DNA of 48,119 bases from Rhodospirillales bacterium (GTDB lineage Bacteria > Pseudomonadota > Alphaproteobacteria > ATCC43930 > CGMCC-115725): positions 1-48,119 of the forward strand of contig DAHUYF010000004.1 of NCBI GenBank assembly GCA_027315365.1. The letters run 5' to 3'. A program made the translations under genes and the position numbers. Shown here one piece after another: positions 25,882 through 33,582 of the stretch (within the stretch, counting starts at the first letter, position 1; every line of letters starts with the position of its first letter). The notes beneath the pieces were generated by a model. It was not told where the DNA came from. It made no database searches and saw only the letters and a list, made by a program, of their open reading frames with translations.

Positions 25882-26007
25882 TCAGCCCTGGCGGGCCTTG
25901 AAGCGCGGATTGGTCTTGTTGATGACGTAGACGCGGCCCTTGCGGCGCACGATGCGGCAGTTCTTGTCGCGCTTCTTCAGCGTCTTCAGCGAATTGGTGA
26001 TCTTCAT
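25882..26007 (-). CDS. rpmJ: 50S ribosomal protein L36
   Basis: A 41-residue basic protein, [20 protein letters not shown] through to [12 protein letters not shown], matching the longer L36 form of Alphaproteobacteria. The zinc cysteines of the short form are mostly replaced: only one Cys remains, in DKNCRIV, which is the zinc-free (C-minus) type. The ATG at 26007 has GAGGG 6 bases upstream. It is a single-gene unit with its own promoter and terminator. A different-frame reading of 80 residues over the same DNA is a shadow. Confidence 0.95.
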   Translation of the reverse strand: MKITNSLKTLKKRDKNCRIVRRKGRVYVINKTNPRFKARQG

Positions 26008-26049
26008 GGCAGACCCTCGAACGCGGCACGGCCGGATGCGAAGGAGCGG

Positions 26050-26078
26050 AACTTAGAGAGCGCGGTGGCGGAAGTCAA
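26050..26078 (-). promoter_or_regulatory. Predicted promoter of rpmJ
   Basis: Minus-strand TTGACT (26073-26078) and TAAGTT (26050-26055), spaced by 17 bases, 43 bases upstream of the rpmJ start. Confidence 0.5.
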
Positions 26079-26183
26079 TTCCTCCTCTCCCCCGCCGGCG
26101 GCACGCCGGAATTTCCCCTAATCGGGGTCCCGGAAACGGCCGCGCCCATGAAATCGGAGAGGCGACGCGGCAGAGGCGCCGGG

Positions 26184-27137
26184 CTACCGCGCCTTGCGGA
26201 TCGAGGAGAGCGGCGGTCGGGCCGAGCCCGCCAGCGCGTAGAAGCGGTAGCCTTTGACCACGCCGCTGTCGAGGGCGATGATGGTCTTCACCCAGTGCTC
26301 GGCCTCGGCGACGATCTGCAGCTTGTGCGCGCGCGGCAGCGCCTTGATATCGACGTTCTGCACCAGATTGTCCCAGCCGAGCACGATCTGCATCTTGACG
26401 TCATGGGTGATGTCCTCGGTGATGCGGACGTCGAAGCCCAGGCTCTTGAAGCAGTCGGCATATTGCTGCACCGTCCAGAGCGCCGGCCGGAACGGCTGCA
26501 GCCCAGCCCACATAGCGTATTCCGGCCGCTGCGCCAGGCTCGGCTCGATGACGTAATCGGTCAGCAGCAGCTGACCGCGCTGCTTCAGGCCGAGGATCAG
26601 GACGCGCATGAAGCGCTCCTTGTCCTGGACCATGTAGGTCGAGCCGCGGCCGAGGATGCAGTCGAAGGCGCCGGTGCGCAGCTCGAAGCTCTCGGGATCG
26701 ATCGCGCTGACCGGCGCGTGCTTCTGCTTGCCCGCGGCAATCGACATTTCCATGCCGAGCCGCGCCAGTTCGGGGTCGCGTTCGAGACCGGTGATGTAGG
26801 TGCCGAACTCCTCGGCGATCGTCCGCGCCGCGCCGCCCAGACCGGCGGCGACGTCCAGCATGCTCATCGCCGGCGTAAGGCCGAAGGGCTTGACCAGCTT
26901 CAGCACGTATTCGGTGTTGCCCGGCTGATGGAAGCCCGGCCCCCACAGCCATTGCCGCAGCACCAGCGGCGACAGCGGCGGTACCACCTCGGCGGCGGCA
27001 TGCGCCCCCGCAACGAACCCGGGCTCGGCCGCAAGCGGCGCGTCGCCGGCCGCTTCGCCCCACAAGCGCGACTTGATCCTGGCGAGCAGCGACGGTCGGG
27101 CGGCAGCGGTATCAGGGCTGTCGGCGCGTCCGGCCAT
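26184..27137 (-). CDS. Class I SAM-dependent methyltransferase
   Basis: A 317-residue Rossmann methyltransferase. Motif I is MLDVAAGLGGAARTIAEEFG near 93, followed by the acidic end of strand 2 (GLERDPELA), GAFDCILGRGSTYMVQDKERF, and LLLTDYVIEP. The layout resembles phosphoethanolamine/sarcosine-type N-methyltransferases with an extra C-terminal region, but the substrate is not readable. Two adjacent ATGs exist (27140 and 27137); AAGGGAG directly precedes the first, so 27137 is better spaced. It is probably independent of alaC, 85 bases upstream. Confidence 0.82.
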   Translation of the reverse strand: MAGRADSPDTAAARPSLLARIKSRLWGEAAGDAPLAAEPGFVAGAHAAAEVVPPLSPLVLRQWLWGPGFHQPGNTEYVLKLVKPFGLTPAMSMLDVAAGLGGAARTIAEEFGTYITGLERDPELARLGMEMSIAAGKQKHAPVSAIDPESFELRTGAFDCILGRGSTYMVQDKERFMRVLILGLKQRGQLLLTDYVIEPSLAQRPEYAMWAGLQPFRPALWTVQQYADCFKSLGFDVRITEDITHDVKMQIVLGWDNLVQNVDIKALPRAHKLQIVAEAEHWVKTIIALDSGVVKGYRFYALAGSARPPLSSIRKAR

Positions 27138-27222
27138 CATCTCCCTTGGTTCTGACGGCGCGGCCCCGCGCCCGCGCCTGCGCTACACTTCCCCAGCGCC
27201 CCGAGTCGGGTCAAGCCCGGGG

Positions 27223-28461
27223 TCACTCCGCTGCCGGCGCAGCGATGGCGCGCTCGCGCGGCCTGGCCGCCTGGGAGCGGCCGCCGAGGAATTGCTTGAT
27301 GTTGCGCGTCGCCTGCCGCAGGCGCTGGCGGTTCTCGACCAGCGCGATGCGCACGAAGCCCTCGCCATGCTCGCCGAATCCCACCCCCGGAGAGACCGCG
27401 ACATTGGCCTCCTCGAGCAGCAGCTTGGAGAAGGCGAGGCTGCCCATGTCGCGGAAGCGCGCCGGCAGCGGCGCCCAGGCGAACATGGTGGCGGCCGGGC
27501 TCGGCACCTCCCAGCCGGCCTGGCGCAGCCCCTCGATCAGCACGTCGCGGCGCGCCTTGTAGCGCTCGCGGATCTCGGCGATGCAGTCCTGCGGCCCGTT
27601 GAGCGCGGCGGTGGCGGCGACCTGCACCGGCGTGAAGGCACCGTAGTCGAGATAGGATTTCACCCGCGCCAGCGCCGCGATGAGGCGCTTGTTGCCGACC
27701 GCGAAGCCGATGCGCCATCCGGCCATGGAGTAGGTCTTGCTGAGCGAGGAGAACTCGACGGCAATGTCGCGGGCACCCGGCACCTGCAGCACCGACGGCG
27801 GCGGATTGCCGTCGAAGTAGATCTCGGCATAGGCCACGTCGGACAGCAGGATGATGTCCTGCCGGCGGCAGAAATCGACGATTTCAGCGTAGAAATCGAG
27901 GCCGACGACCTCGGCGGTCGGATTGGCCGGGAAGTTCAGCACCAGCGCCAGCGGCTTCGGGACCGAATGCGCCACCGCCTGCTTCAACTCGCGCATGAAA
28001 TCGACCCCGGGCACCAGCGGCACATGGCGCAGCGAGGCGCCGGCCATGATGAAGCCGAAGGCGTGAATGGGGTAGCAGGGGTTCGGCACCAGCACGATGT
28101 CGCCCGGCGCGGTGATCGCCTGCGCCAAATTGGCCAATCCCTCCTTGGAGCCGAGCGTGGTGATGACCTCGCTTTCGGGATCGAGTTCGACCCCGAAGCG
28201 ACGGGCATAGTAGGCGGCGTAGGCGCGGCGCAGGCCGGCGATGCCGCGCGACACCGAATAGCCGTGGGTCTTCGGATTCTGCACCGCCTCGATCAGCTTG
28301 CGGACGATGTGCTCCGGCGTGGCGCCGTCGGGGTTGCCCATGCCGAGATCGATGACGTCGCGTCCCGCCGTCCGCGCCTTGGCCTTGAGCGCATTGACCT
28401 CGGCGAATACGTAAGGCGGCAGCCTCTTGATGCGGTAAAACTCTTCCTGCATGGTGACCAT
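27223..28461 (-). CDS. alaC: Alanine aminotransferase AlaC
   Basis: A 412-residue class I/II PLP aminotransferase, close to E. coli AlaC along its length: RIKRLPPYVFAEVNALKAKA, IDLGMGNPDGATPEHIV, HGYSVSRGI, LVPNPCYPIHAFGFIMAG, VLNFPANPTAEVV, and the PLP-lysine segment SSLSKTYSMAGWRIGF. It interconverts pyruvate and alanine with glutamate/2-oxoglutarate. An ATG at 28452 (MQEEFYRI) is an alternative start; neither has a strong ribosome site. It is divergent from the OsmC gene. Confidence 0.92.
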   Translation of the reverse strand: MVTMQEEFYRIKRLPPYVFAEVNALKAKARTAGRDVIDLGMGNPDGATPEHIVRKLIEAVQNPKTHGYSVSRGIAGLRRAYAAYYARRFGVELDPESEVITTLGSKEGLANLAQAITAPGDIVLVPNPCYPIHAFGFIMAGASLRHVPLVPGVDFMRELKQAVAHSVPKPLALVLNFPANPTAEVVGLDFYAEIVDFCRRQDIILLSDVAYAEIYFDGNPPPSVLQVPGARDIAVEFSSLSKTYSMAGWRIGFAVGNKRLIAALARVKSYLDYGAFTPVQVAATAALNGPQDCIAEIRERYKARRDVLIEGLRQAGWEVPSPAATMFAWAPLPARFRDMGSLAFSKLLLEEANVAVSPGVGFGEHGEGFVRIALVENRQRLRQATRNIKQFLGGRSQAARPRERAIAAPAAE

Positions 28462-28594
28462 CGAACGTAGGGCGACTAGGGTTTCAGCGCCATTCTAGGC
28501 CTTCGGACGGCAAGAGGCGAGAGGCAAGAAGCATGGCGCTGTCTGCCGACCTTCCTGATTTATTTACGATTATTGATGTGCGGGAGAGAAAAGC

Positions 28595-29110
28595 ATGAAG
28601 GCTGAACAGTTGCGCGCCGCGCAGGCGCCGTTCAAGACGCTCTACCGCGAGGCCCCGGAAAAGGCGGTGATCACCCTCAAGGCGAAAGGGTCGCTGGACG
28701 AGGATGGGGTCACCTGCAAGGTGGAGACCGGCCGGGCGCTGGTCGAGGCCGGCCTTCACCCGGCGACCGGCGGCGACGGCATCGCGCTGTGCTCGGGCGA
28801 CATGCTGCTGGAGGCGCTGGTTGCCTGCGCCGGCGTCACCCTCAAAGCGGTGGCGACCGCGCTCGAACTGCCGCTGCGCGGCGGCTCGGTAAGCGCCGAG
28901 GGCGACCTCGACGTCCGCGGCACGCTTGGCGTCGACAAAGCGGCGCCGGTGGGTTTCCGCGAGATCCGCCTCGCCTTCGACCTCGACAGCGACGCCAGCC
29001 CCGAGCAGATCGACACGCTGATGAAGCTCACCGAGCGTTACTGCGTCGTCTTTCAGACCCTCAACCAGCGACCGGCGCTCAAGGTCGCACGCCGGGTCAA
29101 GGGCGGCTGA
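28595..29110 (+). CDS. OsmC family protein
   Basis: A 171-residue OsmC/Ohr-fold protein. The helix segment IALCSGDMLLEALVACAGVTLKAVA carries two cysteines, and ERYCVVFQTL carries a third at the usual distal position. OsmC/Ohr proteins reduce organic hydroperoxides by a Cys pair, but the spacing here matches the less characterised OsmC subgroup, so activity is uncertain. The ATG at 28595 has GGGAGAG 8 bases upstream. An AT-rich stretch at about 28553-28577 probably holds the promoter. Confidence 0.85.
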   Translation: MKAEQLRAAQAPFKTLYREAPEKAVITLKAKGSLDEDGVTCKVETGRALVEAGLHPATGGDGIALCSGDMLLEALVACAGVTLKAVATALELPLRGGSVSAEGDLDVRGTLGVDKAAPVGFREIRLAFDLDSDASPEQIDTLMKLTERYCVVFQTLNQRPALKVARRVKGG

Positions 29111-29167
29111 GCCGCCGCGGGCGCCGCCCCCGGCGACGGCGCCGCTCCCCGCCACGACCGATATTTG

Positions 29168-29194
29168 CCCCGGCGCCGGCGACCTGCGCCGGGG
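29168..29194. other. Perfect 9-bp inverted repeat
   Basis: CCCCGGCGC and GCGCCGGGG with a 9-base loop in the 174-base gap after the OsmC gene. There is no U-tract on the plus strand, so termination is uncertain. Confidence 0.4.
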
Positions 29195-29284
29195 ATGGGA
29201 CAAGCCGCCCCGCGCGTATCATGCGCACGATCCGCCCTCGGCCGGGCTTGGCAGCCCGCGGACGGGTCGGCTGGAGGTACCCCG

Positions 29285-29563
29285 ATGCTGCGGGACAGGC
29301 TCTCGACGCTGGGTGACGCCGCCGCCGGATTTGTCGTCCTGGCGGCGCTGGTTCTGCCCTTCCTTCCCTTTCCCGGCGACGGCGCGGCACGCATCAAGGT
29401 GCACTTCCGCGCCGCGACCGGCGAGACGCCGCACATGCTGTCGGCCAAGACGTCGAGCAGCCTCTGCGCCGTCATGGCGGCGGCGCTCGCCTATGAGAAC
29501 CCCGAAACCGGCAGCTTCACCGAGGTGAAATGCAGCGCCGAGGCGGCGACGGCTTCGCCCTGA
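29285..29563 (+). CDS. Small membrane-anchored hypothetical protein
   Basis: A 92-residue protein I do not recognise. It has one hydrophobic segment (about 14-31, AAGFVVLAALVLPFLPF) followed by a roughly 60-residue soluble part with two cysteines (in SSSLCAVMAAA and VKCSAEA). Support for a real gene is a textbook GGAGGT ribosome site (29273-29278) six bases before the ATG. It is convergent with the substrate-binding protein gene. Confidence 0.65.
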   Translation: MLRDRLSTLGDAAAGFVVLAALVLPFLPFPGDGAARIKVHFRAATGETPHMLSAKTSSSLCAVMAAALAYENPETGSFTEVKCSAEAATASP

Positions 29564-29581
29564 CCGCCGCCCGCACCCGGC

Positions 29582-30772
29582 TCACCGCGGCTTGCCGGGA
29601 TCCTTGACGTCCGGGATCTTGTCGAACTCGACATTGACGACCTTGCCGTCGACCTTCTCGACACGGCGGACATAGACGGTCTGGACGATGTCGCGCGTCG
29701 CGGGATCGATCTCGATCGGCCCGCGCGGGCTCTCGAACCGCATGCCCTTGAACGCCGCCATCACCTTGTCGGGATCGACATTGCCCTTGAGCTCGGCGAT
29801 CGCCTTGTAGATCGCCGCCATGCCGTCATAGCCGCCGACCGACATGAAATTGGGGCGGATATCGGGGCCGTAGGCCTGGGCATAAGCCTTGACGTAGGCC
29901 TTGTTGAGCTGACTGTCGTGGGCATAGGAGTAGTGGTGCGTGGTGATGATCCCGAGCGCGGGATCGCCCATGGTCTCCAGCACGTCGTCATCGGTGACGT
30001 CGCCGGTGGCCAGGATCTTGAGCCCGGAGCGCGTCAGCCCCTGCTCGGCGAAGGTCTTCATCAGCGCCGTCGGTTGCTGCCCGGACGGCACGAAGAGGAA
30101 CACCGCCTGCGGCTTCACGTCGCTCACCTTTTGCACATAGGCGGCGAAATCGGGGCTCTTCAGCGGCATCTCCACCTTGCCGACGATCTGGCCGCCGGCG
30201 GCTGTGAAGGCCTTCTCGAATGCCGCCGCGGCGTCATGCCCGGGCCCGTAATCGGAGGTCATGAGATAGACCTGCTTGATGCCGTTCTTCGCCGCCCATT
30301 GCGCCAGCGGCACGGTGACCTGCGGCAGGGTGAAGGAGAGGCGGACGATGTAGGGCGACTTCACCGTGATGATCGAGGTCGCGGCATTCATCAGCACGGT
30401 CGGCACCTTGGCCTCGGTGGCGATGTCGGCGACCGCCAGCGCATTGGGGGTCAGCACGAAACCGGCGAGGAAGTTGACCTTGTCGCGCGTCACCAACTCT
30501 TGCGCCAGGCGCTTGGCGACGTCCGGCGCGGGGCCGGTGGTGTCGCGATCGAGGATCTCGATCTTCTTGCCGGCGACGGTATCGCCATGCTGCTTCACAT
30601 AGAGCTTGACGCCGTTGTCGATCTGGCGCGCGGTCTCGGCGAAGGGGCCGGAAAACGGCAGCAGCAGCCCGATCTTGATCGTCTCCTCGGCGCGCGCCGC
30701 GCCCGGCGCGACCAGGCCGAGCACCAAAGCCGCGAGCGCGGCCAGTCCGGCGGCGGAACATCCTTTCGACAT
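29582..30772 (-). CDS. Branched-chain amino acid-type ABC substrate-binding protein
   Basis: A 396-residue periplasmic binding protein of the LivJ/LivK type I fold. A signal peptide spans about 1-24 (cleavage after ARA), then EETIKIGLLLPFSGPFAET, the usual first strand. VLMNAATSIITVKSPYIVRL and VGGYDGMAAIYKAI are family landmarks. The ligand cannot be read from sequence; many relatives bind amides or aromatic acids. Starts at 30772 (GGGGAG upstream) and 30790 (AAGAGG upstream) both look usable. No permease or ATPase genes are adjacent, so it is an orphan. Confidence 0.87.
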   Translation of the reverse strand: MSKGCSAAGLAALAALVLGLVAPGAARAEETIKIGLLLPFSGPFAETARQIDNGVKLYVKQHGDTVAGKKIEILDRDTTGPAPDVAKRLAQELVTRDKVNFLAGFVLTPNALAVADIATEAKVPTVLMNAATSIITVKSPYIVRLSFTLPQVTVPLAQWAAKNGIKQVYLMTSDYGPGHDAAAAFEKAFTAAGGQIVGKVEMPLKSPDFAAYVQKVSDVKPQAVFLFVPSGQQPTALMKTFAEQGLTRSGLKILATGDVTDDDVLETMGDPALGIITTHHYSYAHDSQLNKAYVKAYAQAYGPDIRPNFMSVGGYDGMAAIYKAIAELKGNVDPDKVMAAFKGMRFESPRGPIEIDPATRDIVQTVYVRRVEKVDGKVVNVEFDKIPDVKDPGKPR

Positions 30773-30884
30773 GTGGCGTCTCCCCGTCATGTTGTTGCCT
30801 CTTCTTTAACACGGCGCGGCGCGGCGCGGGAGAGCTTCTGCCCGCCCACTCTCGCCGGCACCGATGGGCAGGCCGCCGGCGCCG

Positions 30885-31688
30885 CTAGCGCCGCGCCTGC
30901 TGCTCCATCTTGATATTTTCCTGTACCGCCTTGAACGGCTCGGACGAGACGCTGACCGTGCCGCGGAACGGCCAGTCGAGGGCGATGATCAGCACCATGA
31001 CCAGCGCCATCGAGGCCGCCAGCACGCCGGTCATGGCGTAGTGCATGCCCATGCTGGGCATGCCGAAGAAGAAGGTGAAGCAGACGGTGATCGCGCCGCC
31101 CAGCACCAGGATCCACCAGATCGTATCGGGGATGCCGTCGCCCGCCGCCGAGAGCCGCGAGCGCCGGGCGGTATAGAGTTCGTTCAGCGTCCGCAGCATC
31201 TCGGCCTCGACCACCGACTGCCCCAGGGTCTTGGCGTCGATGCCGGTGACCGTGGCGTGCAGCTTCTGCACCGCCTTCCAGGCCTGGGCGTTGTCGACAT
31301 GCCCCGCCTGCTGCGCCGGCCACTCCTGGTCGATGACGATGTCGAGATAGTCCGACAGCGCCTGCTGCATCTCGCCGCGCGCCGGCTGGTCGACGGCGAC
31401 GCTGTCGCGATAGAGGTTGCCGACGAGATTGGCCTCCTGCTGCACGACGCGGGCCGCGGAATCGAAGGAAGCCCAGGCGGCGACGGCGATGAAGGCGAGC
31501 AGCACGGCATAGACCACGCCGATGATGGCGATGATGAAGCCCGCGACATCATTGTGCCGGCTGCGGACCGAGACATGGACGAAGCGGCCGAACGCGAAGA
31601 GCCCGACCCAAGACGCGATCACCGAGAGCGCGACGATGACGCCGCCGACTTCCCAGACGGGATGGTTGTAAAGCCAGTCGCGAAGCAT
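30885..31688 (-). CDS. DUF4239 membrane protein
   Basis: A 267-residue bestrophin-like DUF4239 protein. Two N-terminal membrane helices (about 13-34 and 47-72), a helical soluble middle (75-185) and two C-terminal helices (about 190-235) form the usual 2+2 pattern. NDVAGFIIAIIGVVYAVLLAF is the best-conserved part. Function is unproven; relatives have been suggested to be anion-channel-like. It lies 112 bases upstream of the binding-protein gene on the same strand, with its own predicted promoter. Confidence 0.82.
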   Translation of the reverse strand: MLRDWLYNHPVWEVGGVIVALSVIASWVGLFAFGRFVHVSVRSRHNDVAGFIIAIIGVVYAVLLAFIAVAAWASFDSAARVVQQEANLVGNLYRDSVAVDQPARGEMQQALSDYLDIVIDQEWPAQQAGHVDNAQAWKAVQKLHATVTGIDAKTLGQSVVEAEMLRTLNELYTARRSRLSAAGDGIPDTIWWILVLGGAITVCFTFFFGMPSMGMHYAMTGVLAASMALVMVLIIALDWPFRGTVSVSSEPFKAVQENIKMEQQARR

Positions 31689-31715
31689 GAGCCCCCCAAA
31701 GATACGCGCCGTCCC

Positions 31716-31744
31716 ACCTTAAAATTGATCCCGATTTTTTTCAA
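31716..31744 (-). promoter_or_regulatory. Predicted promoter of the DUF4239 gene
   Basis: Minus-strand TTGAAA (31739-31744) and TAAGGT (31716-31721), spaced by 17 bases, inside an AT-rich island 28 bases before the start codon. Confidence 0.4.
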
Positions 31745-31833
31745 CGCGCCGCCTTCGGCCGCAAGCCGGGCACGCCTTCCGACCTCCGCCGCCGAGGCGG
31801 CAGGGGTCTCGCCTCGCCGCCGGACCGTCCGGC

Positions 31834-32325
31834 TCAGACCTTCTCGGCCTGCTTCTCTTTCTGCCAGGTGTCGAGGATGCGACGCGCGCCGTTCTTGGCG
31901 GGGTTCAGCGCATCCTCGGCCCCGGGCTGCTTGGCCGTCAGCTCGATGACATAGCCGTTGGGGTCGCGGAAATAGATCGAGTGGATGAAGCCATGGTTGG
32001 AGATGCCGCGCACCTCGCGGCCCTCGGCCTTGCCCTTCTCGAACATGCGATGCAGCTCGTCATTGTCGACTTCGACGGCGATATGCAGATCGTAATCGTG
32101 CTGGTCCCTGAACTCGAAGGGACGGTCCGGCGCCTCGAAGAAGGCGAGGCAGGAACCGTCGTCCATCGCGTAGAAGGTGTGCAGCACGTCGGTGTGGCGG
32201 CCGGTCATGGATTCCTTGATGTGCAGCGCGCCGACCAGCGGCAGGCCGAGGAAGCCCTCGTAGAAGCGCCGCGTCTCTTCGGAATCGCGGCAGCGATAGG
32301 CGTTGTGGTGGAGGCCCTTGATCAC
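31834..32325 (-). CDS. VOC (glyoxalase/dioxygenase) family protein
   Basis: A 163-residue vicinal-oxygen-chelate protein. The first module has GLHHNAYRCRDSEETRRFYEG (metal His), and the second DYDLHIAVEVDNDELHRM plus IYFRDPNGYVIELTAK (metal Glu). This fits a single-chain glyoxalase or extradiol-like enzyme with an unknown substrate. The GTG at 32325 is chosen because AAAGGAG lies seven bases upstream; the longer frame to 32376 enters the intergenic gap. It lies 55 bases after a GST gene, a common pairing in glutathione-dependent detoxification. Confidence 0.85.
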   Translation of the reverse strand: MIKGLHHNAYRCRDSEETRRFYEGFLGLPLVGALHIKESMTGRHTDVLHTFYAMDDGSCLAFFEAPDRPFEFRDQHDYDLHIAVEVDNDELHRMFEKGKAEGREVRGISNHGFIHSIYFRDPNGYVIELTAKQPGAEDALNPAKNGARRILDTWQKEKQAEKV

Positions 32326-32380
32326 GGTCGATCTCCTTTGCCGGCGCGGCGGCGACAGCGCCGCCGCCGCGCCCAACCGA

Positions 32381-33052
32381 TCAGATGGCGACGAATTGCT
32401 GCGACTTCATGTGCTCGGCGAAGCCCTTGATCACCTCGTAGACCTTGGCCGTGCTCGGCCGGCTGTGCATGGTGTCGAGCCAGCGGGCGACATTGGGATA
32501 GGGCTTGAAGTCGCAGCGGATGAGTTCGCCGACCTGGACGATGCCGAAGCCGAAATAATCGGCGACGGTGAGTTCGTTGCCGCAGATGTACTTGTTGCCG
32601 GCGATGATGTGGTCGTTGAGCAGTTGCAGCCAGCCGCGGGTCTTGTCCTTGGCCCATTCGATCGTCGCGGCGTGCGCCTCGTCGGAGCGGCGCTTATGCG
32701 CGGGGAAGGCCTGGGGATAGATCAGGCCATAGCCGTAATCGCGGTAGAAATTCGAATTGAGCCAGTCCATGACCTCGTTGACATGGGCGCGCTGCTTCAG
32801 GTCCTTGGGATAGGCCGGCGAATTGATCTTGTCGGCGAGGTATTTGAGGATCGCCGAGCTTTCCGTAAGGCGGAAGTCGCCGTCCTCGAGCACCGGGATC
32901 ATCTTGTTCGGATTGATCTTGGTGAAGGGCTCGCGGAGATGCTCGCCGGTAAAGAGGTCGACCACCTGCATCTCGCAGGCGATATTGTTGTCGGTGATGA
33001 ACTGGACGACCGGACGGCTCGTGGTCGAGGCCGGGTGCATGTAGAGCTTCAT
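32381..33052 (-). CDS. Glutathione S-transferase
   Basis: A 223-residue GST. The N-terminal domain MKLYMHPASTTSRPVVQFIT has Ser/Thr in the glutathione-activating position, and NPNKMIPVLEDGDFRLTESSAIL supplies the cis-Pro and Glu-Ser contacts. The C-terminal helical domain contains LNDHIIAGNKYICGNELTVADYFGFG. It resembles theta-class/dehalogenase-like GSTs. A GGGAGG site sits seven bases before the ATG at 33052. It is probably transcribed with the downstream VOC gene. Confidence 0.9.
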   Translation of the reverse strand: MKLYMHPASTTSRPVVQFITDNNIACEMQVVDLFTGEHLREPFTKINPNKMIPVLEDGDFRLTESSAILKYLADKINSPAYPKDLKQRAHVNEVMDWLNSNFYRDYGYGLIYPQAFPAHKRRSDEAHAATIEWAKDKTRGWLQLLNDHIIAGNKYICGNELTVADYFGFGIVQVGELIRCDFKPYPNVARWLDTMHSRPSTAKVYEVIKGFAEHMKSQQFVAI

Positions 33053-33114
33053 CGATGCGCCTCCCTGGCGGGCTCGTTGTAGTGATGCCTATCCATGCCA
33101 CATCCCCCGTGCGA

Positions 33115-33159
33115 CGCCAAGCGGCTTGGCGCCCACGCAGGCACCGCGCACCGCGTGGG
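33115..33159. other. Two consecutive hairpins in the AT-hook/GST gap
   Basis: CGCCAAG-CGG-CTTGGCG (33115-33131) is followed by CCCACGC...GCGTGGG (33132-33159). They lie in the 188-base gap between the minus-strand AT-hook and GST genes. They could end the AT-hook transcript, but no U-tract is present. No gene is seen in this gap. Confidence 0.35.
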
Positions 33160-33240
33160 CAGAAGCCGGCCGCAGCGTGGGCAGGAGGTCGTCGGTCGGA
33201 AGGCGGCGAAGCGGGCTTGCGCGGCGCGCGACGGCCGGGA

Positions 33241-33504
33241 TCAGGAACGCCGGCGCGCGCCTTTCGGCGGCCGGCCGCGCCGGCGCGGTGTCGACGGGCC
33301 CGCGCTCTTGGGCGGGCGGCCGCGGCGGCGCGGCGGCAGCCGCGGCTTGTCGCCGGCGGTGGCGGACAGGCTGGTCCCGGCTGGCGGGACTTGCGGCGCC
33401 TGCAGGAACGGCTCCAGCGCGCGCTGCTGCGCCGTCAAGATGGCCTTCACGGCGCCGGCCCAGCCTGCCATCCAGGCCGACCAGTAATTCGACATCTGCC
33501 ACAT
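33241..33504 (-). CDS. Small protein with two AT-hook motifs
   Basis: An 87-residue protein of unknown family. The first 35 residues are amphipathic and Trp-rich (SNYWSAWMAGWAGAVKAI). The rest is basic and carries two AT-hook cores, RGRPPK at 61-66 and 76-81, each preceded by arginines. AT-hooks bind the minor groove of AT-rich DNA. The N-terminal helix looks phasin-like, so a link between a surface or granule and the nucleoid is possible (inference). An ATG at 33495 is an alternative start. It lies 78 bases after a 375-residue unknown gene on the same strand. Overlapping frames are less protein-like. Confidence 0.68.
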   Translation of the reverse strand: MWQMSNYWSAWMAGWAGAVKAILTAQQRALEPFLQAPQVPPAGTSLSATAGDKPRLPPRRRGRPPKSAGPSTPRRRGRPPKGARRRS

Positions 33505-33582
33505 GACCGCCGCCTGCGCTTGCCTCTGTCGCCGGCTAACGCCCGCGTCTGCGCCGCTGTTCCTGACGCCGGAGCGGCGACG

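Noticed and set aside
25787-26029. 80-residue frame over rpmJ
   Set aside because: The real product is the 41-residue L36 in another frame, with promoter and terminator.
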